64,000 nucleotides of DNA, from assembly GCA_029058745.1 (NCBI GenBank), contig JAIDXM010000006.1, positions 1-64,000 on the forward strand, written 5' to 3'. Shown here one piece after another: positions 8,429-17,978 of this stretch (positions are counted from its first letter, which is position 1; each line of letters opens with the position of its first letter). Source of the stretch: Muribaculaceae bacterium (GTDB lineage Bacteria > Bacteroidota > Bacteroidia > Bacteroidales > Muribaculaceae). The notes below the pieces were generated by a model. The model was not told where the DNA came from. It searched no databases and worked only from the letters and a program-made list of their open reading frames with translations. The position numbers and the translations under genes are program-made.

Positions 8429-10897
8429 TCAGATTTTTACAGTCCGGGTTTTCCCGTTGTAGCTGACAGTTGTTGAGAAGGTGTGCGCGGGAATGTCGCC
8501 CGACTCGTCGCCGGGTCTCATCACCTTGACGTTGAATTTGCGTTCAGTTATCATGCCGGGATAGTTGCCGTTCCTTTCTCCGATTGTGAGAGTTGCGGAA
8601 GCATCGTCCCAATGGAATGGAATCTCGGAGAATTTCCCTTTCTCATAGTCGTAGCTTTCACCGTCATCCTCGTAAAGTATGAAATCGCCGTCGGCGCCGG
8701 GATATACGCGCACCTCCAGGACATCCCAAGGTTTTTCAGTGATAAACTGCACGTCAGGCCCGAACGGGATGATTGACCCTGCCTTGACATAGACCGGCAT
8801 ACGGTCGATAGGGGCTATGAACTGCACATCCTTGCCTCCGTCGTGGATTTCGTTTGTCCAGAAATCATACCATCTGCATCCCTGAGGGAGATATACATTG
8901 ACAGGAGCGGCGGCTTTAGCCACATCAGGGTATATCGTGTGGCCCCTTTTGTCGTGGTCGAGGTAGGTGTAGAGGGAATCGGTCACCGGTTTCACGAGAA
9001 GGTTCCTTCCGAACATATACTGGTCGTTGAGGGCTATGGCCTTACGGTCAGACGCGAAGTCCATCACCAAGGGGCGCATCATAGTGCCGGAACGTCTTGT
9101 CACATCGCCCGCGAGACTGTAGATGTAGGGCATCAGACGGTAGCGTAGCCTTATGGCCTTCTTCTGCGCGTCGAAAGCCCAATCACCGGGGGAGCCGAAG
9201 TTGTATATCTCGCTCACCATAGGAGAAGAGCAATGGTTTCTCATCATGGGCATGAATGCGCCCCATTGCATCCATCTCACCTGTAGCTCCTGCATGGCCG
9301 GGCTTTTGGGGTCGTTTCGGTAGTCCCAGCCGAAGAACCCTCCGATGTCGGTGTTCCAATAAGGGATTCCGCATATCACGTAGTTCAGACCAGAGGGAAT
9401 CTGGTTTTTCATGACGTTCCAGTTTGACGCCACATCTCCGCTCCAGCTGAATGCTCCATAGTGCTGAAGACCGAAAGCCCCGCATCTTGTCATCTGCATA
9501 GAGCGTTTGCGGTTTTTCTTCATTTTTCTCTGATGTTCGTATATCCCTTTGTTGGTCATGAGGGGGAAGGCGTTTTTCACGCTTCTCCACGACCCGTCGT
9601 AGGTGAGATGGTCTGCATCCCCCGGGGCTTCGAAATGGTCAGGCTCTGTAGAATCTGTCCACCATGCATCGATTCCCATGTCATAGAGGTGGGTGAGATA
9701 TTTCCAATATATATCCCTGGCCTTAGGATTGAACGGGTCGTAAGGACGCACGCCACGGTTTTTGGGCCATGTCTCGAAAGGGAGGAGCGCCCCGATTTTC
9801 TCCAGTTCACGGTATTGCTCAGTCCAGGGGCCGAAATTTGCCCAAATAGAAATCATCAACCTGGAGTTGTTGTCATGCACATAAGCCACCATCTCTTCAG
9901 GACTCTTTATCCTGGGTTCGGGATATACGGCATTCGGGTCCTCATCATTCGGGAGATAGCGCATCCATTCAGGGTTGCCCATCTTGTTGATGTAGTGGGG
10001 GTTCATAAATTTCATCGCGTTCCAGTTGGAGTCGCATCCCCAGTATTGCCAATCCTGCACCATACCGTCGAGAGGAATTTCCAGCTCACGGTATCTGTCG
10101 AGCACTTCACACAGCTCATCGCTGCTTTTATACCTTTCACGGCATTGCCAGTGTCCGAGCATCTGAATCGGGAACATCGTGGCCTCTCCTGACAGTTCGC
10201 GGATTCCCGCCACCACACCGTCCTGGGTGCCGTCTTTATAGATGAAATAATAGTCAACCTCCGGGGCCACTTCCGAAGAGAACGTCACTATGTCGTCAAC
10301 GTCCGTAAACCGGGAGTCGCCGGCATTGTCCCAATAAAGGCCGTATCCTTTCTCGGAAGTGAAATAGGGAATCGTGATATTGGTGTTTCCAGACCATATC
10401 CTGACATTCTGTCCGCGTTGGTTCAACACAGGACATTGTCGTTGTCCGAGTCCGAAAATCATCTCTCCGCTGTCGAGCCTGTAACTTTGGCTCACCTTGT
10501 ATTTCCCTTCATCCACCTTGGCGGCGCATGGGGAGAACGACCATGCGGTCTCTTCAAGGAGTTGCTTGCCGTTTGAGTCGCGGAATGCCACTTTCCCGTC
10601 GGGAGATAGGCAGACACATATCGATGCGGACTGCAATGTGGTGCCGTCGGAGGATTTCCCGTAATCGACAGCGACATTTCCCGGGGTGGCGATTACGGAA
10701 TAACTCTTCTTGGCCGGTGGGGTATGGCCGGGGTATTTGGTTATCCTGACAATGGAGGGGGAGTAGAACGTGACGTCAGTGGTCCATCCTTGAGGGGTGG
10801 TGACTGATGTTCCGTTTTGTGGTGCGGGCGTCTTTTTTGCCGCCGACATCCCGAAAGCCGCCGATACGATGACGGCCATTGTAATCAGTTTTTTCAT
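8429..10897 (-). CDS. Glycoside hydrolase family 31 (alpha-xylosidase/alpha-glucosidase type), exported
   Basis: 822 residues with a type I signal peptide (cleavage near FGMSAA). Order: N-terminal galactose-mutarotase-like domain, (beta/alpha)8 barrel, then beta-sandwiches with a DUF5110-like C-terminus. The nucleophile motif WWTDSTEPD places the nucleophile at Asp415, and WSGDVAS gives the acid/base at Asp488; both match GH31. The DAWWTDSTEPD form is common in bacterial alpha-xylosidases, so action on xyloglucan- or isoprimeverose-type alpha-xylosides is possible, but alpha-glucosidase activity cannot be excluded. The gene follows a membrane regulator and has its own promoter with a tandem repeat. 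Confidence 0.92.
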   Translation of the reverse strand: MKKLITMAVIVSAAFGMSAAKKTPAPQNGTSVTTPQGWTTDVTFYSPSIVRITKYPGHTPPAKKSYSVIATPGNVAVDYGKSSDGTTLQSASICVCLSPDGKVAFRDSNGKQLLEETAWSFSPCAAKVDEGKYKVSQSYRLDSGEMIFGLGQRQCPVLNQRGQNVRIWSGNTNITIPYFTSEKGYGLYWDNAGDSRFTDVDDIVTFSSEVAPEVDYYFIYKDGTQDGVVAGIRELSGEATMFPIQMLGHWQCRERYKSSDELCEVLDRYRELEIPLDGMVQDWQYWGCDSNWNAMKFMNPHYINKMGNPEWMRYLPNDEDPNAVYPEPRIKSPEEMVAYVHDNNSRLMISIWANFGPWTEQYRELEKIGALLPFETWPKNRGVRPYDPFNPKARDIYWKYLTHLYDMGIDAWWTDSTEPDHFEAPGDADHLTYDGSWRSVKNAFPLMTNKGIYEHQRKMKKNRKRSMQMTRCGAFGLQHYGAFSWSGDVASNWNVMKNQIPSGLNYVICGIPYWNTDIGGFFGWDYRNDPKSPAMQELQVRWMQWGAFMPMMRNHCSSPMVSEIYNFGSPGDWAFDAQKKAIRLRYRLMPYIYSLAGDVTRRSGTMMRPLVMDFASDRKAIALNDQYMFGRNLLVKPVTDSLYTYLDHDKRGHTIYPDVAKAAAPVNVYLPQGCRWYDFWTNEIHDGGKDVQFIAPIDRMPVYVKAGSIIPFGPDVQFITEKPWDVLEVRVYPGADGDFILYEDDGESYDYEKGKFSEIPFHWDDASATLTIGERNGNYPGMITERKFNVKVMRPGDESGDIPAHTFSTTVSYNGKTRTVKI

Positions 10898-10934
10898 GAT
10901 GGGGAGGGTTTTTGAATTAAGTTTTCTGATGTCG

Positions 10935-11002
10935 CAAAGTTACACATAATTAAGACTATGGCGACAATACTGACGTTGAAACAAACAACACTGACGTTGA
11001 AA
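10935..11002 (-). promoter_or_regulatory. GH31 promoter with tandem 13-bp operator-like repeats
   Basis: A -7 box TAACTTTG (minus strand, 10942-10935) lies 38 nt upstream of the GH31 start; a TTG (10967-10965) is 22 bp upstream of the -7 box. Immediately beyond it are two direct copies of ACTGACGTTGAAA on the plus strand, at 10969-10981 and 10990-11002, spaced exactly 21 bp. A 21-bp direct repeat touching the -33 element is the geometry used by AraC-family activators. Confidence 0.6.
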
Positions 11003-11004
11003 AA

Positions 11005-13275
11005 CTACATGTCCCCCTTGTTTTTCTCCGCATAATCCGACGGGCGGCATCCATAGCGTTCCTGGAAGCATTTGCTCATGTAGGATGTAGAACTGAACCC
11101 GGTCAGTTCCGAGATTTCCGTTATGCTTAGTTTCCCCTCTTCCAGCAGACGTGCGGCGTAGCGCAGACGGATGTCACGGATGAAAAGGCTTGGCGACCTG
11201 TCGAGCAACGCGGTAAGTTTCCTGTATAGTCCCGTGCGGTCCATACAGAGGTCGTGGCTTAGGCTTGCCACGGAATATCCAGGCGTGTTGAGGTTTTTCT
11301 CCACGGCTTCCACTGCTCTCGCGATGAATGCCTTGTCGGCATCCGAGAGCTGGTTGCCGTCTGATATTGGATCGGGAGAGTCATCTGATGTCCCTGGGAC
11401 CTGTCTTTTGTCATTCGATTCCACCTTATAGCGGTCCACCTCCTCGATAAGATTCCTGATACGCGTCAGGAGGAATTTCTCTCGTTGTTCGCGTGCGATT
11501 TTGTTTTTTGTGTGTCGCGCATAAATAGCCATGGCCGTCGCGACCACTGTTATAAAAATCAGGACATATGCGGAGAACGCCCATCCGGTCTGCCACCAGT
11601 GCGGGAGCACTCTTACAGAGAGGGATGCCGACATCTCTTCATCGGCACCGGATTCTTTCACTTTGAACATATATTCTCCGGGGGGCAATGCTGTATAGTA
11701 TGCCGGAAGCCGTTTCCCGAAGTGTCCGTCACCGTCGGAGGTATGCCATTCGCGGTCAATCCCTTCCAGGATGAAGTCAAATTTTGCCGACGAGGTTTCG
11801 TAGCGTGGCATTGCCGCCACGATGGTGAGGAAATTCTGGTCGGGGGTGAGAGTTATGGCTGGTGTTTTCGCGGCGGCTTTCTCGAGAATTGTATTGCCGT
11901 TGTATGAGCACAAGGGGCGGATGCTTTCTCCGTTGACGAGAATCTCGCTGATTACAGGGATTGTTGATGTTGTCTGGCGGATGCTGTCGTTTGGTATGAA
12001 AACGAGGTACCGGTCATTTTCATTGAAAAACACGGCTCCGGCACTTGATATGAAAGAGGCGCCGCTTCCGTATTCTCCTGTGAGTCCGGACTCCTCTGAC
12101 GTATGGAGAGGAGACACCGTTCCGCCGGGTATGGAGACTGTCATGTGGTTGCCTGGCTCAGAGATGGATACACTCCCGTCATGATTCTCGGAGAAGGCCG
12201 AAGACAGATGTGCCGGGAGATATGAGGTTTGTCCTTTCTTTGAAATCTCCAGGCATCTGTATGCGTCGGGATGGTGATAGAAAATACCTCTGTTCAGCGT
12301 CCCGAGCCATAGGCCATTGTCTGGGTCGGCATGAATCGCGCTTATTTCGGAAGCGAGCAGGCTTCCCGTATGGGTTCTGACCATAGGGATATGGCGGATG
12401 TCGCCGGATGGTATGGAGATGGCGAGGAGACCATTGTTGGTTGAGATGAAAGCGGATGAGTCCGTCACTTCCAGGGTGTTGAGGCGTAGTGCGGATTCAA
12501 GTATCCTTTTCCATTGTCGTTTCTCGGTGTCGAAAAGGAAGAGTCCTCCGATTGCCCCGTTTTTAATCTGGTAAAGCTCTTTCCCCGCCGCCACTACAAG
12601 AGATGTGGTTCCGAATTTCCAGTCCTCGGACTCAGGATAGGCGTGGCTCGAATATAGGAATTTGCCGGAGGGGAGGTGGAATGCTTTCAGATTCCCTCCC
12701 TTGAAAAAGAGATAGAGGCGGTTGTCGATGGTGGCGAGATCTATTGGCCGGTCAATTCCGGAGTCGAGAGGGATGCGTATGCCAAGGTCAGGCTGTAGGA
12801 GGGTGTCCTGTCTGGTTACCCATATTCTCCCTTCGGAGTCGCCGAAAAAATCGTTGAATCCGTCGGGAAGCCTGTTCTCGGCAAGAAGCGCGTTCATGTC
12901 GGTGGCGAATAGCTCTCGGTCGAGATCGAGGCACTTTAGCTCATGATTGTTCTTAATCCAAAGGAATCGCCCCCCCCCGGTGAGGTATAGGTGATGGAAG
13001 CCGTCGTAGTCAGATAGCCGGATGGCGTTTCCGGTGACGGCGGCTTTTGACGAGAAATCGGAGCCATTGAATAGCTCCACGCCGTCGAGTGTGGCGAAGG
13101 CCATTCGTCCGTCATCGAGACGCAGGATACTCCTTATATTGGGATTGCCGTTGCGGTTGACTACCTGCGAGAAGAGCATGTCGGTCTGTGCCATGGCATA
13201 GGATGCCGACAGAAGCGACATCACCATGACAACTACGGCCGTCAGATGGCATCGGCGTGGATCGCGATATGCCAC
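11005..13275 (-). CDS. Membrane-spanning beta-propeller/Y_Y_Y sensor with cytoplasmic AraC-type DNA-binding domain
   Basis: 756 residues: signal sequence, periplasmic two-component-regulator-propeller-like region (~30-480), Y_Y_Y domain (~480-555, YTALPPGEYMFKVKESG), one membrane helix (~563-585) and a coiled linker. The AraC-type HTH (~645-752) contains SVASLSHDLCMDRTGLYRKL and ITEISELTGFSSTSYMSKCF. This is the layout of Bacteroidota hybrid two-component systems, but the histidine kinase and receiver domains are absent: the sensor connects straight to the DNA-binding domain. It probably senses a glycan fragment and controls the GH31 gene 107 bp downstream. It follows the 88-residue gene with a 9-bp gap. 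Confidence 0.88.
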   Translation of the reverse strand: MAYRDPRRCHLTAVVVMVMSLLSASYAMAQTDMLFSQVVNRNGNPNIRSILRLDDGRMAFATLDGVELFNGSDFSSKAAVTGNAIRLSDYDGFHHLYLTGGGRFLWIKNNHELKCLDLDRELFATDMNALLAENRLPDGFNDFFGDSEGRIWVTRQDTLLQPDLGIRIPLDSGIDRPIDLATIDNRLYLFFKGGNLKAFHLPSGKFLYSSHAYPESEDWKFGTTSLVVAAGKELYQIKNGAIGGLFLFDTEKRQWKRILESALRLNTLEVTDSSAFISTNNGLLAISIPSGDIRHIPMVRTHTGSLLASEISAIHADPDNGLWLGTLNRGIFYHHPDAYRCLEISKKGQTSYLPAHLSSAFSENHDGSVSISEPGNHMTVSIPGGTVSPLHTSEESGLTGEYGSGASFISSAGAVFFNENDRYLVFIPNDSIRQTTSTIPVISEILVNGESIRPLCSYNGNTILEKAAAKTPAITLTPDQNFLTIVAAMPRYETSSAKFDFILEGIDREWHTSDGDGHFGKRLPAYYTALPPGEYMFKVKESGADEEMSASLSVRVLPHWWQTGWAFSAYVLIFITVVATAMAIYARHTKNKIAREQREKFLLTRIRNLIEEVDRYKVESNDKRQVPGTSDDSPDPISDGNQLSDADKAFIARAVEAVEKNLNTPGYSVASLSHDLCMDRTGLYRKLTALLDRSPSLFIRDIRLRYAARLLEEGKLSITEISELTGFSSTSYMSKCFQERYGCRPSDYAEKNKGDM

Positions 13276-13284
13276 CGTTACTGC

Positions 13285-13551
13285 TCAGTCGGTGAAGACA
13301 TATTCAGCCGCCACATCTGCGATAGCGTCAGTGTCCGGCTCCCAGCATCCCGGTCTTGAGGCGCTCATGCGCACGAGATCCATCATGGGATAGTAGTCGC
13401 AGTCCGGGAGGTCGTTTTCCGGGTCGGCGATTTCCATTTCGAATGTGACGGTGTTGATTTGTAGCTGCACGTCGTCGCTGTAGGCTTCTTCTTCGGCTAT
13501 GTACTCGCTAACGATGGCGGAGAGACGGCTGATGAATTCGTTAGTGTTCAT
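13285..13551 (-). CDS. Small acidic protein of unknown function
   Basis: 88 residues, very acidic (repeated Asp/Glu, for example IADPENDLPDCDYYPMMD), cytoplasmic by lack of a signal peptide, with two cysteines. No family was recognised. It lies 42 bp downstream of the barrel gene and 9 bp upstream of the membrane regulator, all on the same strand, so co-transcription is likely. Composition is normal for the region. Confidence 0.7.
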   Translation of the reverse strand: MNTNEFISRLSAIVSEYIAEEEAYSDDVQLQINTVTFEMEIADPENDLPDCDYYPMMDLVRMSASRPGCWEPDTDAIADVAAEYVFTD

Positions 13552-13593
13552 TATTATGGTTGTTATGTGTTGATTGTTATGGTATCTGTCGCG

Positions 13594-14196
13594 TCAGAAA
13601 TCGAATAGCAGTGTGGCCGCGAGGTTCCATCCGTTTGAATGTATCGTGGCGTCGGGACATCCGGAGAACGCTTTCACCGAGTTGCCGAGTCCGAAGCGGT
13701 AGCCACCTGTAATCTGTATGAAGTTGACGACATCGATGCCGATGCCTACATCCCATCCTGGCTGTATGTCGGATGTGGAAACGGCTCTTCCGTGGTTGTC
13801 GTCGAGGCGCATCAGGAATGAAGGTCCCGTATATATGAGGGGCGCCGCGAGATTATGGACCGCAGGAAGCCAGAATTTGTATTTGGCATGCAGAGGCACT
13901 TCGATATAATTCCTTCCGAAACTTCCCGCTTCCCCTCCGTTCTCTTTCAGCCTGACGTTATATCTGTTGTATAGGATGGCTATGTCGGCGGCGAACCCTG
14001 ACGACGGGTGTTGGTATTCGAATGCTATTCCGCCTTCGAATCCGCCTTTGTTTACGAGGGAATAGCCGGGAGCGTCTTTCATTTTTGCGTCAGCGATAGA
14101 GGCCCCGAACCTGAATCCGTATCGGAACTGTGCCGAAGCAGAGGCTGTCGCAAGAAACAGGCATATCAGGATTGCGATGTTCTTCAGTTTATCCAT
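13594..14196 (-). CDS. Small outer-membrane beta-barrel protein (PorT-like)
   Basis: 200 residues with a type I signal peptide ending ASASAQ and about eight amphipathic strands, starting FRYGFRFGAS and ending with the aromatic C-terminal strand LAATLLFDF needed for BAM insertion. It fits the outer-membrane beta-barrel domain family common in Bacteroidota. Its function is unknown. It lies 66 bp downstream of the large TonB-receptor-like gene. Confidence 0.85.
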   Translation of the reverse strand: MDKLKNIAILICLFLATASASAQFRYGFRFGASIADAKMKDAPGYSLVNKGGFEGGIAFEYQHPSSGFAADIAILYNRYNVRLKENGGEAGSFGRNYIEVPLHAKYKFWLPAVHNLAAPLIYTGPSFLMRLDDNHGRAVSTSDIQPGWDVGIGIDVVNFIQITGGYRFGLGNSVKAFSGCPDATIHSNGWNLAATLLFDF

Positions 14197-14262
14197 ATAA
14201 TCATAATAGAAGAGTGCCGGCCGGAATGGGTGGCACTCTTAAATAACGTGGACATATTGATT

Positions 14263-16698
14263 TTAGTTTTTGCGGTTCTCCACATCGTCGTTTGAAATAG
14301 ACTTGGCTGTCTTTTTCACTTGTGCGTTAAGAGAGCCGAACCGGTAGCTTATCCCGATTGAGATATTGTTGGAGGCATAATAGCTCCAGTTTCTGGAGTA
14401 GCCTGTGTAGCCTGCGTTTACAGGTTCGGAAGAGTATTCCCTCATCGACTTCCCGAAGGGGTTGGATATCCCCAGTCTTACGTTGAGCCTGCGTTCCTTG
14501 AGGAATGATTTCTGGAGGTCGATGCCGTAGTGCATCATGTCGCTAAAAGAGCATGTATTCTTTGAATAGAGGGAAGGCCCCGGCTGATAGGCGCTCCAGT
14601 AGGCCGATGCGTCGAGACCCCATGGCAGTTGTTGTCTGATTCTGACAAATGTGTTCATTCCCCATCCGGACGCGCTGACGTTGAGTGAGTGGTTGGCTGA
14701 ATATGAATAATTGGCGTTGGCGTTCACCATAAATGATGTTTTGGCTCCCGGAGAGTAATTTAGCCATACCGACAGGTTGACTCTTCTGTTTCGTCCCGCG
14801 TTCGCGTATCCGGATTTCAGTATGTCGCCGTCAAGAAGTTCCTGCACTGAAATGACAGCGTTGTTCGAGAAGTTGTAGGAGGCGTTGAAGTCAAGGTTTA
14901 GCTTCCTGCCTATAAGGTTGTAATTGAGGTTGATGTTCTGGTTGCGCGAGGATTCGAGGTCGGGATTTCCGGAGGATACCGACGACGGCGATTCGATTAC
15001 GGCCGGATTAAGCTGACTGATTCCGGGACGGTTTATACGTGTGGAATAGGATATTTTCAGCGTGTTGGCATCATTGATGTTGTAGGAGAACGCCACATTC
15101 GGAACCCAATCGCTCAGGTTGCTGCTGAAAGGCTCGTTTGAGCCGTCTTTGTATTTAGCCGAGAGATGGGAGTATTCGTATCTTATGCCGGCTCTCGCTC
15201 CGAATTTCTTGAGGTTAAGACGATAGTCGAAATAAAAGGCCAGCACCTGTGTGATGTGGGTGAAGTCGGAATGTTCCGAACGGTAGTCGAAATAGTCGAT
15301 GTCATTGATTGAGTGGTTGCGGCGGTTTATATATTTCGAGCCGATGTCGAATTTGTTGTGGTCGTTGATTGGTCGTGTCCAGTCTATCTGTCCGGTATGC
15401 TCTATGAAGTTCAGACTGAAATTATTCTCCAGTCCGCTGTAGGGTACAGGCATGGATATTTGGTCTTCATAGTCGGTGGTTGACTCCTGTTTCTGGTTGG
15501 TGGTGGAGAGGAGATATGAAAGGATTATGGTTTCCCCTTTCTTCCGTGTTGACCTCTGGTAGTTGAAACCACCGTTGAAATCGAAATATCGGTTTGGTTT
15601 TGAGCGGGATATTGTGCTGTAGGAATAGATGTCGTTGCCGTTGATGTCTTTCATTGCCGTGTGGCCATGGCTGTTGGAGTGTATGTCATAGATATATCCT
15701 CCGAATTCGGCGGTGAAGAGGTTCAGGGAATCGAGTTCGTAGCTCGCGTCGATTCCGGCCCACGAGAAGTAGCCTTTCCCGTCGCTTTCAGACGATGACT
15801 TGAGCTCATTGCCAGAGTCTTCGTATCGTGTCAGGGATTCCGAACGGGATTTGTTGTCGCGTTCGGACATGAAGTTGGCGCCGCCGTATAACGACAATGT
15901 CACCTTGTCAATCTGTGACGACAGCCAGATGTTTGGCGCGATTCTCGATGGAGTGCTGTAATTTAGCCCGACGTTCCCCATGACACCCTTTATTACAGTG
16001 TTGTCTATGGTTACGATATTCAGGATGGCGTTTGTGCCCTCCGCGTCCTCACGCGCTCCAGGCTCGGTGATAACCTCGATTTTCTTGATCATAGAGGCCG
16101 GAATAGCCTTGAAAATGTCTTTCGCGTTCTTCGTGAAGGAGTTGTTGGGACGGCCGTTCTTATAGATTTTGAAACTGGTGGAGCCTTTCACCTTGATGGT
16201 GCCGTCGGCCTCGACACTGACGAGAGGCACTTTTTTCAGTATTTCGTCGAGCTGGGAGGTCTTTGACTCCGAGTCTGCCTGCACGTCATAGCCGATACGG
16301 TCGATTTCCTTAGAGACAAGGGGGCGCTGGGCTGTTACCACCACCTCTTCAAGCAGGCTTGGTGAATCAGACAGTCTAATAAGCCCTAAGTTGGCGGTAG
16401 GTTCGCTGTCTGATATTCTTATCTCACGGTTTGTGTCAGATTTTCCGAAAGACAGGATGTTCACTTTATATGAACCTGTAATAGGGAGGGGAATGTCGAA
16501 TTTACCGTCTTCACCTGCCAGCCCTGATGTCTTCGGCTTGACAGTGTCGGGGAGCAGGAAAATCCTTACTGTGGCGAAGCTTTCCGGATTCCCTGTGGAA
16601 TCGGCAACCAGTCCTGTGACTCTGTATTGCGCGGCGAAAGCGGATGTTGCAAGGAGCGGGGCTATGGCGCATAATACGCCTTTCATAAAATGTTTCAT
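14263..16698 (-). CDS. TonB-receptor-like outer-membrane beta-barrel protein with CarboxypepD-like N-terminus
   Basis: 811 residues. After the signal peptide (TSAFAA) a carboxypeptidase-regulatory-like fold (YRVTGLVADSTGNPESFATV) leads to a plug-like segment (LLEEVVVTAQRPLVSKEIDRI, shortened here) and a long barrel. This is the OMP_b-brl_3 family: TonB-receptor-like proteins that usually have no SusD partner, and none is present here. The substrate is unknown. The gene heads the leftward series of two barrel genes, the small acidic gene and the regulator. Confidence 0.88.
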   Translation of the reverse strand: MKHFMKGVLCAIAPLLATSAFAAQYRVTGLVADSTGNPESFATVRIFLLPDTVKPKTSGLAGEDGKFDIPLPITGSYKVNILSFGKSDTNREIRISDSEPTANLGLIRLSDSPSLLEEVVVTAQRPLVSKEIDRIGYDVQADSESKTSQLDEILKKVPLVSVEADGTIKVKGSTSFKIYKNGRPNNSFTKNAKDIFKAIPASMIKKIEVITEPGAREDAEGTNAILNIVTIDNTVIKGVMGNVGLNYSTPSRIAPNIWLSSQIDKVTLSLYGGANFMSERDNKSRSESLTRYEDSGNELKSSSESDGKGYFSWAGIDASYELDSLNLFTAEFGGYIYDIHSNSHGHTAMKDINGNDIYSYSTISRSKPNRYFDFNGGFNYQRSTRKKGETIILSYLLSTTNQKQESTTDYEDQISMPVPYSGLENNFSLNFIEHTGQIDWTRPINDHNKFDIGSKYINRRNHSINDIDYFDYRSEHSDFTHITQVLAFYFDYRLNLKKFGARAGIRYEYSHLSAKYKDGSNEPFSSNLSDWVPNVAFSYNINDANTLKISYSTRINRPGISQLNPAVIESPSSVSSGNPDLESSRNQNINLNYNLIGRKLNLDFNASYNFSNNAVISVQELLDGDILKSGYANAGRNRRVNLSVWLNYSPGAKTSFMVNANANYSYSANHSLNVSASGWGMNTFVRIRQQLPWGLDASAYWSAYQPGPSLYSKNTCSFSDMMHYGIDLQKSFLKERRLNVRLGISNPFGKSMREYSSEPVNAGYTGYSRNWSYYASNNISIGISYRFGSLNAQVKKTAKSISNDDVENRKN

Positions 16699-16953
16699 AT
16701 GCCGGTTATGTCAATATGGAATTTGCTGAGGCTCCACGGCAGGAGCCATGTATGTGGAAACAGCTTGCTTGGCTGTTCATGCTATAACATCACGAAGATA
16801 TTACATTAGGGACAGCTTAGTGGTGAATCTACAGTTTTAAGACGTAGAAATGAGGTGTATAGTTACAGACAGTGTGCATTATTTGCATTTTTTAACAATG
16901 TGGTGGATATTTTGTGAAGTAATCATGCCGTTATGAAATCAAAAGATGAACAT

Positions 16954-17157
16954 ATGACACTGAATTTCATAGGAGGATTAGGATTGCAGGAGATACTTCT
17001 TATTACACTCGTGGTGCTGCTTTTTTTCGGAGGCAAGAAGATACCCGAACTGATGAAGGGACTCGGAAAGGGAGTGCGTTCCTTCAGGGAGGGGATGGCC
17101 GATGTTGAGAAGGAGATGACGGGGAAATCAGAGGGTAAGGAAGAGAAGGATAATTGA
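16954..17157 (+). CDS. tatA: Sec-independent protein translocase subunit TatA
   Basis: 67 residues from the ATG at 16954. An in-frame ATG at 16933 would add seven polar residues ahead of the membrane helix and is less typical. One N-terminal helix (LGLQEILLITLVVLLFFGG) is followed by the FGGKKIPELMKGLGKG hinge and amphipathic helix diagnostic of TatA, then a charged tail. With TatC it forms the minimal two-component Tat pathway that exports folded proteins. Confidence 0.93.
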   Translation: MTLNFIGGLGLQEILLITLVVLLFFGGKKIPELMKGLGKGVRSFREGMADVEKEMTGKSEGKEEKDN

Positions 17158-17978
17158 TGGGAGGAGACGTTGGGAAGGCGGGCTTCTGGGATCATCTCGA
17201 CGTGCTTCGCGGAGTCTTGATTAGAATCGCGATAGTGACGGTAGTTGCCGGGATTGTCGCGTTCCTGTTTAAGGAGGAGCTTTTTTCTATAGTGCTTGCC
17301 CCGAAGGATGAGAGTTTTGTCACCTACAGATGGCTTGCCTCGCTGGGGTCTTTCATGTCGCCTGGGGAGGAGGACGGTTTTTCGGTGCGCCTCATCAACA
17401 CCGGGCTCGCCCAGCAGTTCATGATACATATGAAGACGGCATTGTGTGCCGGTGTCCTGTGTGTCTCGCCGTATATATTGTATGAGCTGTTCCGCTTTGT
17501 GTCGCCGGCCCTCTACGACACGGAGCGCCGCTATGCCACCAGGGTTGTCGGGAGCGGCTATCTTATGTTCCTGACCGGAGTGCTTGTGAGCTATTACCTT
17601 ATATTCCCGCTGACATTCCGTTTTCTTGGCACATATCAGGTGAGCGGGGAAGTCGAGAACCTCATATCCCTGGAGTCATACATGGGCACTCTGATATTGA
17701 TGAGCCTGTCCATGGGGATAGTGTTTGAGATGCCCGTGCTGTGCTGGCTATTCGCCCGTCTGGGTTTTTTGAGCGACGTGTTCATGCGCCGCTATCGCCG
17801 TCATGCCATAGTGTTGATACTCGTAGTGGCGGCTGTCATCACCCCAACGAGCGATGTCTTCACATTGCTCGCGGTGTCGATGCCTATGTGGCTGCTTTAT
17901 GAGACAAGCATATTTATAGTGAAATCGGCATGCCGGAAATCCGCACGGACGGGATTGGGTGTTCAAGAGGCTATCTGA
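17157..17978 (+). CDS. tatC: Sec-independent protein translocase subunit TatC
   Basis: 273 residues from ATG at 17157, which shares one base with the tatA stop (TGATG), so the two are translationally coupled. A TTG one codon earlier is the other possible start. The protein has the N-terminal FWDHLDVLRGVLIRIAIV signature, six membrane helices and the RYRRHAIVLILVVAAVITPT segment of TatC. It recognises twin-arginine signal peptides and assembles with TatA. The 3' end overlaps the convergent channel gene by 16 bp. Confidence 0.95.
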   Translation: MGGDVGKAGFWDHLDVLRGVLIRIAIVTVVAGIVAFLFKEELFSIVLAPKDESFVTYRWLASLGSFMSPGEEDGFSVRLINTGLAQQFMIHMKTALCAGVLCVSPYILYELFRFVSPALYDTERRYATRVVGSGYLMFLTGVLVSYYLIFPLTFRFLGTYQVSGEVENLISLESYMGTLILMSLSMGIVFEMPVLCWLFARLGFLSDVFMRRYRRHAIVLILVVAAVITPTSDVFTLLAVSMPMWLLYETSIFIVKSACRKSARTGLGVQEAI

